Source of the DNA: Bacilli bacterium
GTDB lineage: Bacteria > Bacillota_I > Bacilli_A > RF39 > UBA660
DNA length: 21,551 nucleotides
Assembly (NCBI GenBank): GCA_016295795.1
Contig: JAEDKN010000015.1
Span: 1-21,551, forward strand
Direction of reading: 5' to 3'
Shown here: in pieces, positions 13,004-20,573 of the stretch
Layout of the letters: every line of letters begins with the position of its first letter
Position numbering within the stretch: position 1 is the stretch's first letter
Program-made: the position numbers and the translations under genes
Notes under the pieces: model-generated
Seen by the model: the letters and a program-made list of their open reading frames with translations, nothing else
Database searches by the model: none
What the model was told of the DNA's origin: nothing

Positions 13004-14197
13004 TCAATTATTATTTAAGACGTCTTTTAAATTTTCTATTTCCTCTAGAGTAGTATTGTTGTACTTATCTTCATCAAATATATAATCATATCTAAATAAG
13101 GCAAATCCGTGATAATTAGATAATTCCCTGCTTTCTAATATTTGATTTGCAATTATATCATTATTTTCTATCCATTCATTACAACCACTCTTAGCATATT
13201 TATCATATTCACCTACTTTATAAAAAGCAAGTGCTGGAATAATCTTAATATTATCTACTTTTATCATATCATTCCATTCTTCTACAGTTTTAGTAAATGG
13301 TTTAACTTCGTTTAAAAAGCCAAAATATATTTGAGGCATTATATAATCTATATATCCTTCTTCACTTAGTATTTTTTTTACATCTAAATAATGTTTGTTG
13401 TAGTTATTTTCTATATTTCCTTCAGGAGAAATACCAAATACAATATTATTATTTATTTCTTTTATTGTAGAATAAACCTCTTTAATAAGAGTTAAAATAT
13501 TATTATATCTATAATCACTAAGAGATAGACTACCTCCTTGTTCAATATATGTTTTATAACTATCAATATCTATATCTGCATCAGGATAAAAATAATCATC
13601 AAAGTGAATTCCATCTATTTCATAATTACTAACCAACTCTTTTACACCACTAATTATTAAATTTTTTACTTCTTCACTTGCAGGATTATAAAATATTCCT
13701 TTTTCTTCTACAATTTCTACAGCATCTGTATCAATAAGATTATAGGCAGGATTGTCTTTGCTTATTTTAGTAATATCAGTATCATTACTTATTCTATATG
13801 GATTTATCCAAGCATGCACTTCTATATTTCTTTTTTTAGCCTCTTGTATAATATAATCCAAAACATCATAATTTGGAGCTTTATTATTGTTTTTAACGGT
13901 CTCTGATATTGGATAAATATCTGAATTATATATCGCATCAGAAAAAGGCCTTACGTGCACTATAAGCATATTAAATTTAAAATCTTTCATATTATCTAAA
14001 ATATTCACAATATTGTTTTTACTTGTTTTTTCATCTTTGTTTTTAATGTATTTATTAAGTTCTAGATAAGATAGAAATACAGCCTTTTTTTCACTATTTT
14101 CTTCTTCTAAAACTTTCTGTGTTTGTTTTTTTTCAATCATAAAGAAAGATAATATAAAAAAAATCAAAATAAAAATATAAAAGATATATTTTCTCAT
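13004..14197 (-). CDS. GHL10-type (DUF187) glycoside-hydrolase-like exported protein
   Basis: 397 aa. The N-terminal hydrophobic segment (about 4-20, after MRK) is a signal anchor or uncleaved signal; there is no lipobox Cys. A TIM barrel of the glycosyl hydrolase-like 10 family follows, as in B. subtilis YngK: FNMLIVHVRPFSDAIY, YDVLDYIIQEAKKRNIEVHAWINPYR, the active-site-like GIHFDDYFYP, FGISPEGN, and DYIMPQIYFGF. GHL10 proteins are thought to act on cell-wall or surface glycans; the substrate is unproven. Asp-Asp in HFDDY is the likely acid/nucleophile region. RBS GGTGATAC precedes the ATG. It follows queA by 55 nt within the ruvA-led operon, an unusual place for a surface enzyme. Confidence 0.88.
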   Translation of the reverse strand: MRKYIFYIFILIFFILSFFMIEKKQTQKVLEEENSEKKAVFLSYLELNKYIKNKDEKTSKNNIVNILDNMKDFKFNMLIVHVRPFSDAIYNSDIYPISETVKNNNKAPNYDVLDYIIQEAKKRNIEVHAWINPYRISNDTDITKISKDNPAYNLIDTDAVEIVEEKGIFYNPASEEVKNLIISGVKELVSNYEIDGIHFDDYFYPDADIDIDSYKTYIEQGGSLSLSDYRYNNILTLIKEVYSTIKEINNNIVFGISPEGNIENNYNKHYLDVKKILSEEGYIDYIMPQIYFGFLNEVKPFTKTVEEWNDMIKVDNIKIIPALAFYKVGEYDKYAKSGCNEWIENNDIIANQILESRELSNYHGFALFRYDYIFDEDKYNNTTLEEIENLKDVLNNN

Positions 14198-14252
14198 AGT
14201 ATCACCACTTAAATTTATGAAAAAATTTCTTTTATATTTTATATTTCAAGTA

Positions 14253-15293
14253 CTATTTATCTACATTATTTGTAATAAACATAGAATCTCCGAAAGAGAA
14301 AAATCTATATTTATTGTCTACAGCTTCTTTATAAGCTTTCATTATATTTTCTTTACCAGCTAAAGCACTCACTAGCATAACAAGCGTTGATTTTGGTAAA
14401 TGAAAATTAGTTATTAAATTATCTACTATCTTAAATTGATATCCTGGATATATAAAAATATCAGTAAAACCACTGCATTCTCTTAAATGCCCAAACTTAT
14501 TCATAACTGTTTCTAATACTCTTACACTAGTTGTTCCTACTACTACTATCTTTTTATTTTTCTCTTTCGTTTGATTTATTATATCACAAGTATCCTTAGA
14601 GATTTCATAATACTCTGTATGCATTTTATGTTTAGTTACATCACTAACATTGACAGGTCTAAATGTGCCGAGTCCTACATGTAAAGTTACATATGCAATA
14701 TTTATTCCTTTTTCTTTTATCTTATCTAATAATTCTTTTGTGAAATGAAGTCCTGCGGTTGGCGCAGCTGCACTTCCTATATTTTTAGCATATACTGTTT
14801 GATATCTACTTTGATCTTCAAGTTTTTCATGAATATATGGAGGAAGTGGCATAGTGCCAAGCTTATCTAAGATTTCATATAGTATTCCTTCATACATAAG
14901 GTTAAGTACCCTTATTCCTTCTTCTTTTTCTTCGATACATTGAGCTTTTAAAATTCCATCACCAAAACTAATCACAGACCCTAATTTTACTCTTTTTGCT
15001 GGTTTTGCCAAACACTCCCATGTATTATCATTTATATTTTTTAATAATAATAATTCTATCACTGCACCAGTTTCTTCTTTTATACCAATAATTCTTGCAG
15101 GAATTACTTTTGTATCATTTAAAACTAATGTATCTCCTGAATTTAAGTAATCTAAAATATCTGTAAATGTTTTATGAAAAATATTCCCATTTTGTTTATC
15201 TAAAACTAGCATTCTAGAAGAATCTCTTTTTTCTAAAGGGGTTTGTGCAATTAACTCTTCTGGAAGTTCATAATCAAAATCATCTGTTTTCAC
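14253..15293 (-). CDS. queA: S-adenosylmethionine:tRNA ribosyltransferase-isomerase
   Basis: 346 aa, standard length. It starts with GTG (MKTDDFDYELPEELIAQ), and AAGTGAT is a weak ribosome site. Family motifs seen: QTPLEKRDSSRMLVLD, LNDTKVIPARI, IGSAAAPTAGLHFT, HVGLGTFRPV, KIVVVGTTSVRVLE and ITNFHLPKSTLVMLVSALAG. QueA transfers the ribosyl part of SAM to preQ1-tRNA, making epoxyqueuosine at position 34 of tRNAs for Asn, Asp, His and Tyr. The classic ruvB-queA order is kept here (33 nt apart). tgt, the usual next gene, is absent from the window. Confidence 0.97.
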   Translation of the reverse strand: MKTDDFDYELPEELIAQTPLEKRDSSRMLVLDKQNGNIFHKTFTDILDYLNSGDTLVLNDTKVIPARIIGIKEETGAVIELLLLKNINDNTWECLAKPAKRVKLGSVISFGDGILKAQCIEEKEEGIRVLNLMYEGILYEILDKLGTMPLPPYIHEKLEDQSRYQTVYAKNIGSAAAPTAGLHFTKELLDKIKEKGINIAYVTLHVGLGTFRPVNVSDVTKHKMHTEYYEISKDTCDIINQTKEKNKKIVVVGTTSVRVLETVMNKFGHLRECSGFTDIFIYPGYQFKIVDNLITNFHLPKSTLVMLVSALAGKENIMKAYKEAVDNKYRFFSFGDSMFITNNVDK

Positions 15294-15326
15294 TGTATCA
15301 CTTCTTTCTTACAATCTATAGTTGAA

Positions 15327-16367
15327 TTATTCATCTTCTACTTCTAACTCTATTTGGGTAAATGGACCATTTTTATAATTAATCCCCAAATGACGATATC
15401 CTTTTTCAGTTACTACCCTTCCTCTAGGTGTTCTTTTTAGGTAACCATTCTGCAATAAAAACGGTTCATAAACATCTTCTATTGTTGTTACTTCTTCCCC
15501 TATAACACTAGCAATTGATTCAATTCCAACAGGTCCACCATTGAATTTTTCTATTATTGCTTTTAACAATTGATAATCTGTTTCATCAAGTCCATCTTGA
15601 TCTACTTTTAATCTAGTTAGTGCTTTTTTGGTTATATCTAAATCTATTACTCCACTGCCTTCAACAAGTGCAAAATCTCTGACACGTTTAAATAGACGAT
15701 TAGCAATTCTAGGAGTACCTCTACTACGACTTGCAAGTTCATATGCTGCATCATCTTCAATTTCTACTCCCAATACTCTAGAAGTTCTTTTTACTATTTG
15801 TTTTAATTCGTCAGTCTCATAATATTTAAGTTTTGAGATTATACCAAATCTATCTCGTAATGGACTTGTTAAGTCTCCTGCTCTAGTTGTTGCACCAACT
15901 AACGTAAATGGAGGTAAATTTATTTTAATATTTTTACTATTTCCTTCACTGCCTACTATAATATCTAATGTAAAATCCTCCATCGCAGGATATAATATTT
16001 CTTCTATATAAGAAGGCATTCTATGGATTTCATCAATAAACAACACATCACCAGGTTCAAGCGAAGATAAAATAGCTGCTAAATCGCCAGCTTTTTCTAT
16101 ACTAGGTCCACTTGCAGTTTTAATGGATGTTCCCATTTCATTCGCAATTATATAGGCAAGCGTTGTTTTTCCAAGTCCAGGAGGCCCATATAATAAAACG
16201 TGATCAAGACTTTCATCTCTCATTTTTGCTGCTTCTATGAAAACCTTAATATTTTCTTTAACGTCTTTTTGTCCAATATATTCGCTTAATAATTCTGGTC
16301 TAATTGCTTCTTCTGTAAAAGCATCAGTTTCTATTTTTTCTTCACTAAGAATTTTATCTCTTTCCAT
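15327..16367 (-). CDS. ruvB: Holliday junction branch-migration ATPase RuvB
   Basis: 346 aa, full length. The AAA+ domain has Walker A GPPGLGKTT (61-69), Walker B LFIDEIH (109-115), sensor 1 GATTRAG (158-164) and an Arg-finger region LRDRFG (about 170-175). A C-terminal winged helix follows (GGPVGIESIASVIGEE to RTPRGRVVTEKGY). RuvB hexamers pump DNA through RuvA-bound Holliday junctions during recombination and fork repair. The ATG at 16367 has a GGAGG-type site. It is separated from ruvA by tdk and a nucleotidase gene, whereas ruvA and ruvB are normally adjacent. Confidence 0.98.
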   Translation of the reverse strand: MERDKILSEEKIETDAFTEEAIRPELLSEYIGQKDVKENIKVFIEAAKMRDESLDHVLLYGPPGLGKTTLAYIIANEMGTSIKTASGPSIEKAGDLAAILSSLEPGDVLFIDEIHRMPSYIEEILYPAMEDFTLDIIVGSEGNSKNIKINLPPFTLVGATTRAGDLTSPLRDRFGIISKLKYYETDELKQIVKRTSRVLGVEIEDDAAYELASRSRGTPRIANRLFKRVRDFALVEGSGVIDLDITKKALTRLKVDQDGLDETDYQLLKAIIEKFNGGPVGIESIASVIGEEVTTIEDVYEPFLLQNGYLKRTPRGRVVTEKGYRHLGINYKNGPFTQIELEVEDE

Positions 16368-16424
16368 AATTCCTCCAATATCGTTTTCATGTATTATACA
16401 ACAACTTTTATAAATTTTGACTTT

Positions 16425-16955
16425 CTATTTTATTAAATCTAATATTTCATCCCAATTGTTTACTCTAATGCAATCATAAGATTTTGTAGCTTCTTTTCCA
16501 AATAATATAGGTTTTGTATTTGTACCTACTAATGAATTGTAAACATCTATATTGTCATCTATCATGTAATCTATTTTTTGCTCAATACAAATATCTTTTT
16601 TATCTTCATAACCAAAAAACAATTCATCATAAGAAATCTTATAGTCTTCTAAATATTTCTTGGTTATATCATATATATTATCACTATAACGATTACTTCT
16701 AGCAGTAATTATATATATTGAATTTCCCATTTCTTTAAGTTTATTTATTACTTTAACACAATCTCTTTTCAAAGTACAAGTACTTAATACAGGCTCAATG
16801 TATTTTCTTAATAAATCTTTATATTTATCTAGATCTTCAACAGTATAATTACAATAATCATCCCCATTTTGTTCTATTCCTAATTTATCCATATATTCTA
16901 GCATCTTTAAACTTGTATTAGTTATTGTATCATCTATGTCAATTCCTATCCTCAC
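16425..16955 (-). CDS. HAD-family 5'(3')-deoxyribonucleotidase-like phosphatase
   Basis: 176 aa. HAD motif I is DIDDT (residues 6-10; nucleophile Asp6, acid Asp8), motif II is the Thr in YIITARS (about 78-84), and the motif III/IV region is YMIDDNIDVY. The size and the IITARS and FGYEDKKDI features fit the NT5C/YqfW-type nucleotidase subgroup, which removes 5' phosphate from (deoxy)nucleoside monophosphates. The start is GTG at 16955; nothing later can be used without losing motif I. It overlaps the end of tdk by 17 nt, so ribosomes reading tdk probably reinitiate here. Placed next to thymidine kinase, a role in dTMP/dUMP balance is an attractive inference but not proven. Confidence 0.82.
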   Translation of the reverse strand: MRIGIDIDDTITNTSLKMLEYMDKLGIEQNGDDYCNYTVEDLDKYKDLLRKYIEPVLSTCTLKRDCVKVINKLKEMGNSIYIITARSNRYSDNIYDITKKYLEDYKISYDELFFGYEDKKDICIEQKIDYMIDDNIDVYNSLVGTNTKPILFGKEATKSYDCIRVNNWDEILDLIK

Positions 16956-17565
16956 CTGTAGTCAAATCCTTTCTAATCTTATCAAAATTCATCCTCTTTA
17001 CTTTTTGCAAATAACAATCTCCACAAAGAGGTACATATTCTATATTATCGGTACCATCTATTACTACTTCTTTTCCAGTTGTTTCAAACTCTCCATTTCT
17101 TTTTCTTCCAACATATCTTGCGATTTGTCCGCATCCACATAATGTAGTTAATTCTTCTAAGACATCAGAGATTTCTAACAAACGCCTAGAGCCATCAAAA
17201 GACTCTGTCATAAAATTATTTCTAAGTCCATAACAAATTACTGGAATATCCATAACTTTTGAAACAATCCAAAACTCATCGACTTGAGAAGGAGTTAAAA
17301 ACTGAGCCTCATCTACAAAAATACAATTAACTTTGTCCAAATTACCAGATAATTTTCTCATAACAGAATCATTCTTTGATAATAGAAAGTCAACTTTTCT
17401 TTCAAGTCCAATTCTAGAAGAAATTTTATCACCCGCTTTAGTATCTATAGATGGTTTAACTATTAAAACACTATAACCGTTCTCTTCATAATTATAAGCT
17501 GTTCTCATTAAATCTATGCTTTTGCCAGAATTCATACTAGCATACTTAAAATGCATCTTTGCCAT
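16939..17565 (-). CDS. tdk: Thymidine kinase (type II)
   Basis: 208 aa, class II (TK1-like). P-loop ASMNSGKS (9-16) has Asn where most have Phe. Further motifs are the DEAQF Walker B/catalytic motif (85-89), the GLRNNFMTESFDGSRRLL lasso-side motif (113-130), and a structural zinc site with C143, C145, C181 and C184. The first pair has one residue between the cysteines where two are usual (CGCG context), so the ligand assignment needs checking. It phosphorylates thymidine and deoxyuridine with ATP for salvage. RBS GAGG is 6 nt from the ATG, 12 nt after ruvA. It ends in TGA, showing that UGA is a stop in this genome. Confidence 0.93.
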   Translation of the reverse strand: MAKMHFKYASMNSGKSIDLMRTAYNYEENGYSVLIVKPSIDTKAGDKISSRIGLERKVDFLLSKNDSVMRKLSGNLDKVNCIFVDEAQFLTPSQVDEFWIVSKVMDIPVICYGLRNNFMTESFDGSRRLLEISDVLEELTTLCGCGQIARYVGRKRNGEFETTGKEVVIDGTDNIEYVPLCGDCYLQKVKRMNFDKIRKDLTTGEDRN

Positions 17566-17577
17566 AATATACCTCTA

Positions 17578-18138
17578 CTACTTTAATAATAATTTCAATG
17601 CTTCTTTTACTTGATCCTCAATAGATAAACTATTATCTATTTTATTTATTACAGATTTAAACTCTTTTTCCTTATATCCAAGACCCTTTAATACTTCTAT
17701 TAATTCCTCATAAGTATTACTATCTATTACAGTTCCTGTAGAAATTACACCAAGTTTTCCTTTTAAATCTAGTATCATTTGTTTAGCTACTTTATCTCCT
17801 ATTTTAGGAAACTTTTTTAAATAAAGAATATTCTCTCTTTCAATTGCGTCAACTACTCCAGAAACAGATCCAGTTGCTAGTATAGGAAGAGCCATCTTAG
17901 GACCCAAACCCTTAACACTTATAAGTTTTAAAAACAATTCCTTTTCTTCAATGGCTTTAAACCCATATAAAGATATCTCATCTTCTTTTACATTTTGAAA
18001 AATATATACTTGATAAATCTCTCCTTCTTGGAAAGAATATGGATTAGCAGTATATATTAAATAACCTATTCCGTTATTATCAAGCGCTATAGAATTAGAA
18101 TAGATTTTAGTTACCGTTCCTTTTATATAATCATACAT
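17578..18138 (-). CDS. ruvA: Holliday junction DNA-binding protein RuvA
   Basis: 186 aa. Domain I is an OB fold (MYDYIKGTVTKIYSNSIALDNNGIGYLIY). Domain II has two helix-hairpin-helix motifs (LISVKGLGPKMALPIL, then FPKIGDKVAKQMILDL). Domain III (about 140-186) is the RuvB-contacting three-helix piece (YEELIEVLKGLGYKEKEF). RuvA tetramers hold the Holliday junction open and load RuvB. RBS AGGAGGG precedes the ATG by 7 nt. It is the first gene of the long leftward operon. Its promoter must lie in the 47 nt after the preceding terminator: TATAAT at 18163-18158 with a poor -35 TTTTTC (18186-18181), implying a very short leader. Confidence 0.97.
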   Translation of the reverse strand: MYDYIKGTVTKIYSNSIALDNNGIGYLIYTANPYSFQEGEIYQVYIFQNVKEDEISLYGFKAIEEKELFLKLISVKGLGPKMALPILATGSVSGVVDAIERENILYLKKFPKIGDKVAKQMILDLKGKLGVISTGTVIDSNTYEELIEVLKGLGYKEKEFKSVINKIDNSLSIEDQVKEALKLLLK

Positions 18139-18157
18139 AGCATTACCCTCCTATAAA

Positions 18158-18186
18158 ATTATACAATAATTTAACAAAAAGAAAAA
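18158..18186 (-). promoter_or_regulatory. Possible ruvA operon promoter
   Basis: -10 TATAAT (18163-18158), 17-nt spacer, weak -35 TTTTTC lying in the T-tract of the terminator. The start would fall almost on the ribosome site. Confidence 0.4.
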
Positions 18187-18200
18187 GCACTTTAGTGCTT
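18176..18200 (-). terminator. Terminator after the 238-aa gene
   Basis: A 6-bp stem AAGCAC/GTGCTT (18200-18195 and 18190-18185) with a 4-nt loop (TAAA on the minus strand), followed on the minus strand by TTTCTTTTTG. Confidence 0.85.
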
Positions 18201-18205
18201 ACTTT

Positions 18206-18913
18206 CTAATCAAGTTTCTCTATGCTATAGAAATAGTAATTATCATCATCTAATTTAAATCTTAATTTATAATTATCTTTTTCATATCCTTCTCCTGCTG
18301 GAAAATTAGTTTCAATATTTAATACTGCAGTATCATTCTCTAATTTATAATCCTTTAACTCTATATAATCTTCATACGATGCACCTGGATACCTAAATAT
18401 AGCCATGTTCCCTTCATCATAATAATAAAACGAATCGTTTATAGATGATTGATTAATAACAAGATTATAATTCTTTCCAAATAAACTTTTGGCAACTTCT
18501 TTTACTTTATCAAATTCATATATATCAATAATTTTACAATCATATTGACCTTCATCAATTTTTGAAATAATTCCTAAATTTATTAAATCATCTTCTAACT
18601 CTGTATTACATATTTCCTTTTTGCCTGATCCACCCATGTTAGCATATATTATCGCTCCAATTTGATTATTATCCATATTACTTACTTTTAATTCACCTGA
18701 CTTATTATCAAAAACAACATTTTCTATTATTGGATCTTTAACTATTTTTCCAAAAAGTTCTTCAGCTTCTTGCTTTGTTAGCATTTTAATTTCTTCATCT
18801 TGAGTTTTACTGCTTTCTATTTTATCGTAGATAGTATATCCAATAGATATAATCAAAAGGATCGATAAAATCACTATTATTACTACAAAAATATTGTTAT
18901 TCTTTTCTTTCAA
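18206..18913 (-). CDS. Membrane-anchored protein of unknown function
   Basis: About 236 aa. There are two candidate starts: GTG at 18922 and TTG at 18913 (MKEKNNN). A good promoter at 18932-18960 predicts transcription from about 18925, which would leave the GTG leaderless but gives the TTG an AGTGAG-type site, so I choose TTG. One N-terminal helix (about 7-29, IFVVIIVILSILLIISIGYTIY) is followed by an acidic extracytoplasmic domain with two Cys (about 100 and 125), which may form a disulfide, and a Tyr/Asp-rich beta C-terminus. No family is recognised. It is a monocistronic unit bounded by a promoter and an intrinsic terminator. Confidence 0.75.
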   Translation of the reverse strand: MKEKNNNIFVVIIVILSILLIISIGYTIYDKIESSKTQDEEIKMLTKQEAEELFGKIVKDPIIENVVFDNKSGELKVSNMDNNQIGAIIYANMGGSGKKEICNTELEDDLINLGIISKIDEGQYDCKIIDIYEFDKVKEVAKSLFGKNYNLVINQSSINDSFYYYDEGNMAIFRYPGASYEDYIELKDYKLENDTAVLNIETNFPAGEGYEKDNYKLRFKLDDDNYYFYSIEKLD

Positions 18914-18931
18914 TATAATCACTCACTTTCT

Positions 18932-18960
18932 ATAATAAAAGTTAATCATTTTTATGACAA
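18932..18960 (-). promoter_or_regulatory. Promoter of the 238-aa gene
   Basis: -35 TTGTCA (18960-18955), 17-nt spacer, -10 TATTAT (18937-18932). Each box is one base off consensus. Confidence 0.7.
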
Positions 18961-19012
18961 AACCACAATAAAAAGCAAATGACTTTACCTGTGTTTATAT
19001 TTGGTTTACAGA

Positions 19013-19855
19013 CTATTCTCTTATTAATTCTTCTAATGTAACTATTTTATAACCCTTTTGGTTAATATAATTTATAATGTATTTTAACTCTCTAAGTGTA
19101 TGAGTATTATTATTTAAAGAAATAATTGAACCGCTTTTAAGTCCATTTTTGACATCACTATAAGGAAAATTACTTGTTTTTATACTCGGAATAATAGTAT
19201 AAAGTTTCTTATTACTACAATTTGTTAAAATAGTTAAGTTTTCTTCTTCACTATAACAAAAACCAATATCTTTTTTTGTTATATCTTTTATAGTTTTTTT
19301 ACTCTTTTTTAAAGAATCTATATTATAATCATACGACTTTAGTTCTACTTGATGATATGAATCGTTTATAAGTTTCACTATATCAGGAGACTCTTCTACT
19401 ATATCTGTACTTACAAAAAATGTAGCTTTAACTTCTTTAGAGTCTAAAATATCTATTATATTTTCAATATAAGAATAATCTTCTACTGTTATAACCAAAC
19501 TTACTACTTGATTTTTTTCATTGCCACCAGTTATATATTTATCATAAATATTAGAAACACTAACAGATGGTGTAAGTGATTTAAATACCATTAGATTTTC
19601 ATTGAAAGAACCATATTTTTTCATAGATTCATAGCTTCTATCTACATCCACTTCTAGTCCGCTTATTCCAGGAGTAATATTATTTTTTACTAAAATGGCA
19701 TTAATTGGTTGTTCCTTATAATTTTCACTTACTTTAATTATCTGTTTCATTATAGGATCATTATTCTTAATTATAGTAGTAGCTAAACTAGTATAATAAA
19801 AGCTAAAACATACAAGAGCAAATACCCCAATTATAGAAAAAAACTTCTTAATCAT
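19013..19855 (-). CDS. Exported polysaccharide-deacetylase-fold protein lacking catalytic residues
   Basis: 280 aa. The N-terminal signal/anchor is at about 5-27. A NodB-like domain starts near 118, recognisable by VSLVITVEDYSYIENIIDILDSKEVKATFFVS (split by position: 118-149) and the C-terminal LRELKYIINYINQKGYKIVTLEEL (254-277). Active deacetylases need TFDD near the first strand and HxxxH for the metal. Here these read TVED (123-126) and HQVELKSYDY (168-177), without the His pair, and the final LLH-type His is replaced in GSIISLNNN. It is therefore probably a pseudoenzyme that may bind glycan or act structurally. RBS AGGTGATT lies before the ATG. It diverges from the plus-strand gene at 19965. 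Confidence 0.8.
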   Translation of the reverse strand: MIKKFFSIIGVFALVCFSFYYTSLATTIIKNNDPIMKQIIKVSENYKEQPINAILVKNNITPGISGLEVDVDRSYESMKKYGSFNENLMVFKSLTPSVSVSNIYDKYITGGNEKNQVVSLVITVEDYSYIENIIDILDSKEVKATFFVSTDIVEESPDIVKLINDSYHQVELKSYDYNIDSLKKSKKTIKDITKKDIGFCYSEEENLTILTNCSNKKLYTIIPSIKTSNFPYSDVKNGLKSGSIISLNNNTHTLRELKYIINYINQKGYKIVTLEELIRE

Positions 19856-19870
19856 ATAATCACCTAAATA

Positions 19871-19901
19871 ATTATATGAAAAAGAAATTACTAACTTTCA
19901 A
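19871..19901 (-). promoter_or_regulatory. Possible promoter of the deacetylase-like gene
   Basis: -10 TATAAT (19876-19871) and -35 TTGAAA (19901-19896), but the spacer is 19 nt. The rest of the 109-nt divergent gap shows no clear sigma-A promoter for the plus-strand gene. Confidence 0.45.
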
Positions 19902-19964
19902 AAGATTTAACAAAAATAAAAGAATAATTAATTAGTATAGGAATAAATTTTAATAGGTGATACA

Positions 19965-20573
19965 ATGCAAATTTTTAATTATAATCCAGCTATTTTGGAC
20001 TTAGATTCATACTTTAATTCTATAATGGAAGCACCTCAAGTAGATGGTATATTTATTAACGTAATATTAAACGTAGAATTTGATTTAAAGGTATATCTTC
20101 CAGATATAAATAGTTCTATAGATTTTAACGAATTCTTAGATAAATTTAAGAACTCAAATAAAATAATCATTATAAATATGTTACTAGGATATCAATTATT
20201 AACAGATGCATCTGCATTAGATATAGCTAATTTTAATAGAGTATTTGTCGATAAAGTTTATCAAACTATTGGAAAATACCCGAATACGTTCTATTTATCT
20301 GCGATAAGTACATCCACCCTATATTTTCTAAGACAGAAACCAAAAATATATAAAATAGGGACTATAATAACAAGAGCTGATTTAGGTTTCGTAGATGTAG
20401 ACTTTTATATATTTAGTCAATACTTTATAAATGTCGATTTTATGAATGAATTATTAAAAAGGAATAAGCAAATTATGGCATTTACTAGCACAACAAACTA
20501 TATAAGTCAATTGCCAGAAAACATAAGAAATCAGCTTAGCTATATAATACAAACTCCTTCATCACAAGTTTAA
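19965..20573 (+). CDS. GDPD-barrel-like protein without catalytic residues
   Basis: 202 aa, the only plus-strand gene, with RBS AGGTGATAC before the ATG. No signal peptide. The layout follows glycerophosphodiester phosphodiesterases (GDPD): VDGIFINVILN (26-36) where active enzymes have a GIELDV-type motif; FLDKFKNSNKIIIINML (57-72) like the LLNIELK strand; YLSAISTSTLYFLRQKPKIYKIGTI (110-133, by position); DVDFYIFSQYFINVDFMNELLKRNKQIMAF (144-173, by position), matching the late barrel strand before the VWTVN motif. The catalytic Glu, Asp and His residues are missing, and the barrel is shortened. The family call is therefore tentative and an enzyme function is unlikely. Its last 12 nt overlap the 3' end of holA on the opposite strand. 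Confidence 0.6.
   Translation: MQIFNYNPAILDLDSYFNSIMEAPQVDGIFINVILNVEFDLKVYLPDINSSIDFNEFLDKFKNSNKIIIINMLLGYQLLTDASALDIANFNRVFVDKVYQTIGKYPNTFYLSAISTSTLYFLRQKPKIYKIGTIITRADLGFVDVDFYIFSQYFINVDFMNELLKRNKQIMAFTSTTNYISQLPENIRNQLSYIIQTPSSQV

Noticed and set aside
16939..16941. UGA read as tryptophan (code 4)
   Set aside because: tdk ends naturally at TGA with a family-typical C-terminus, and Trp residues use TGG throughout.
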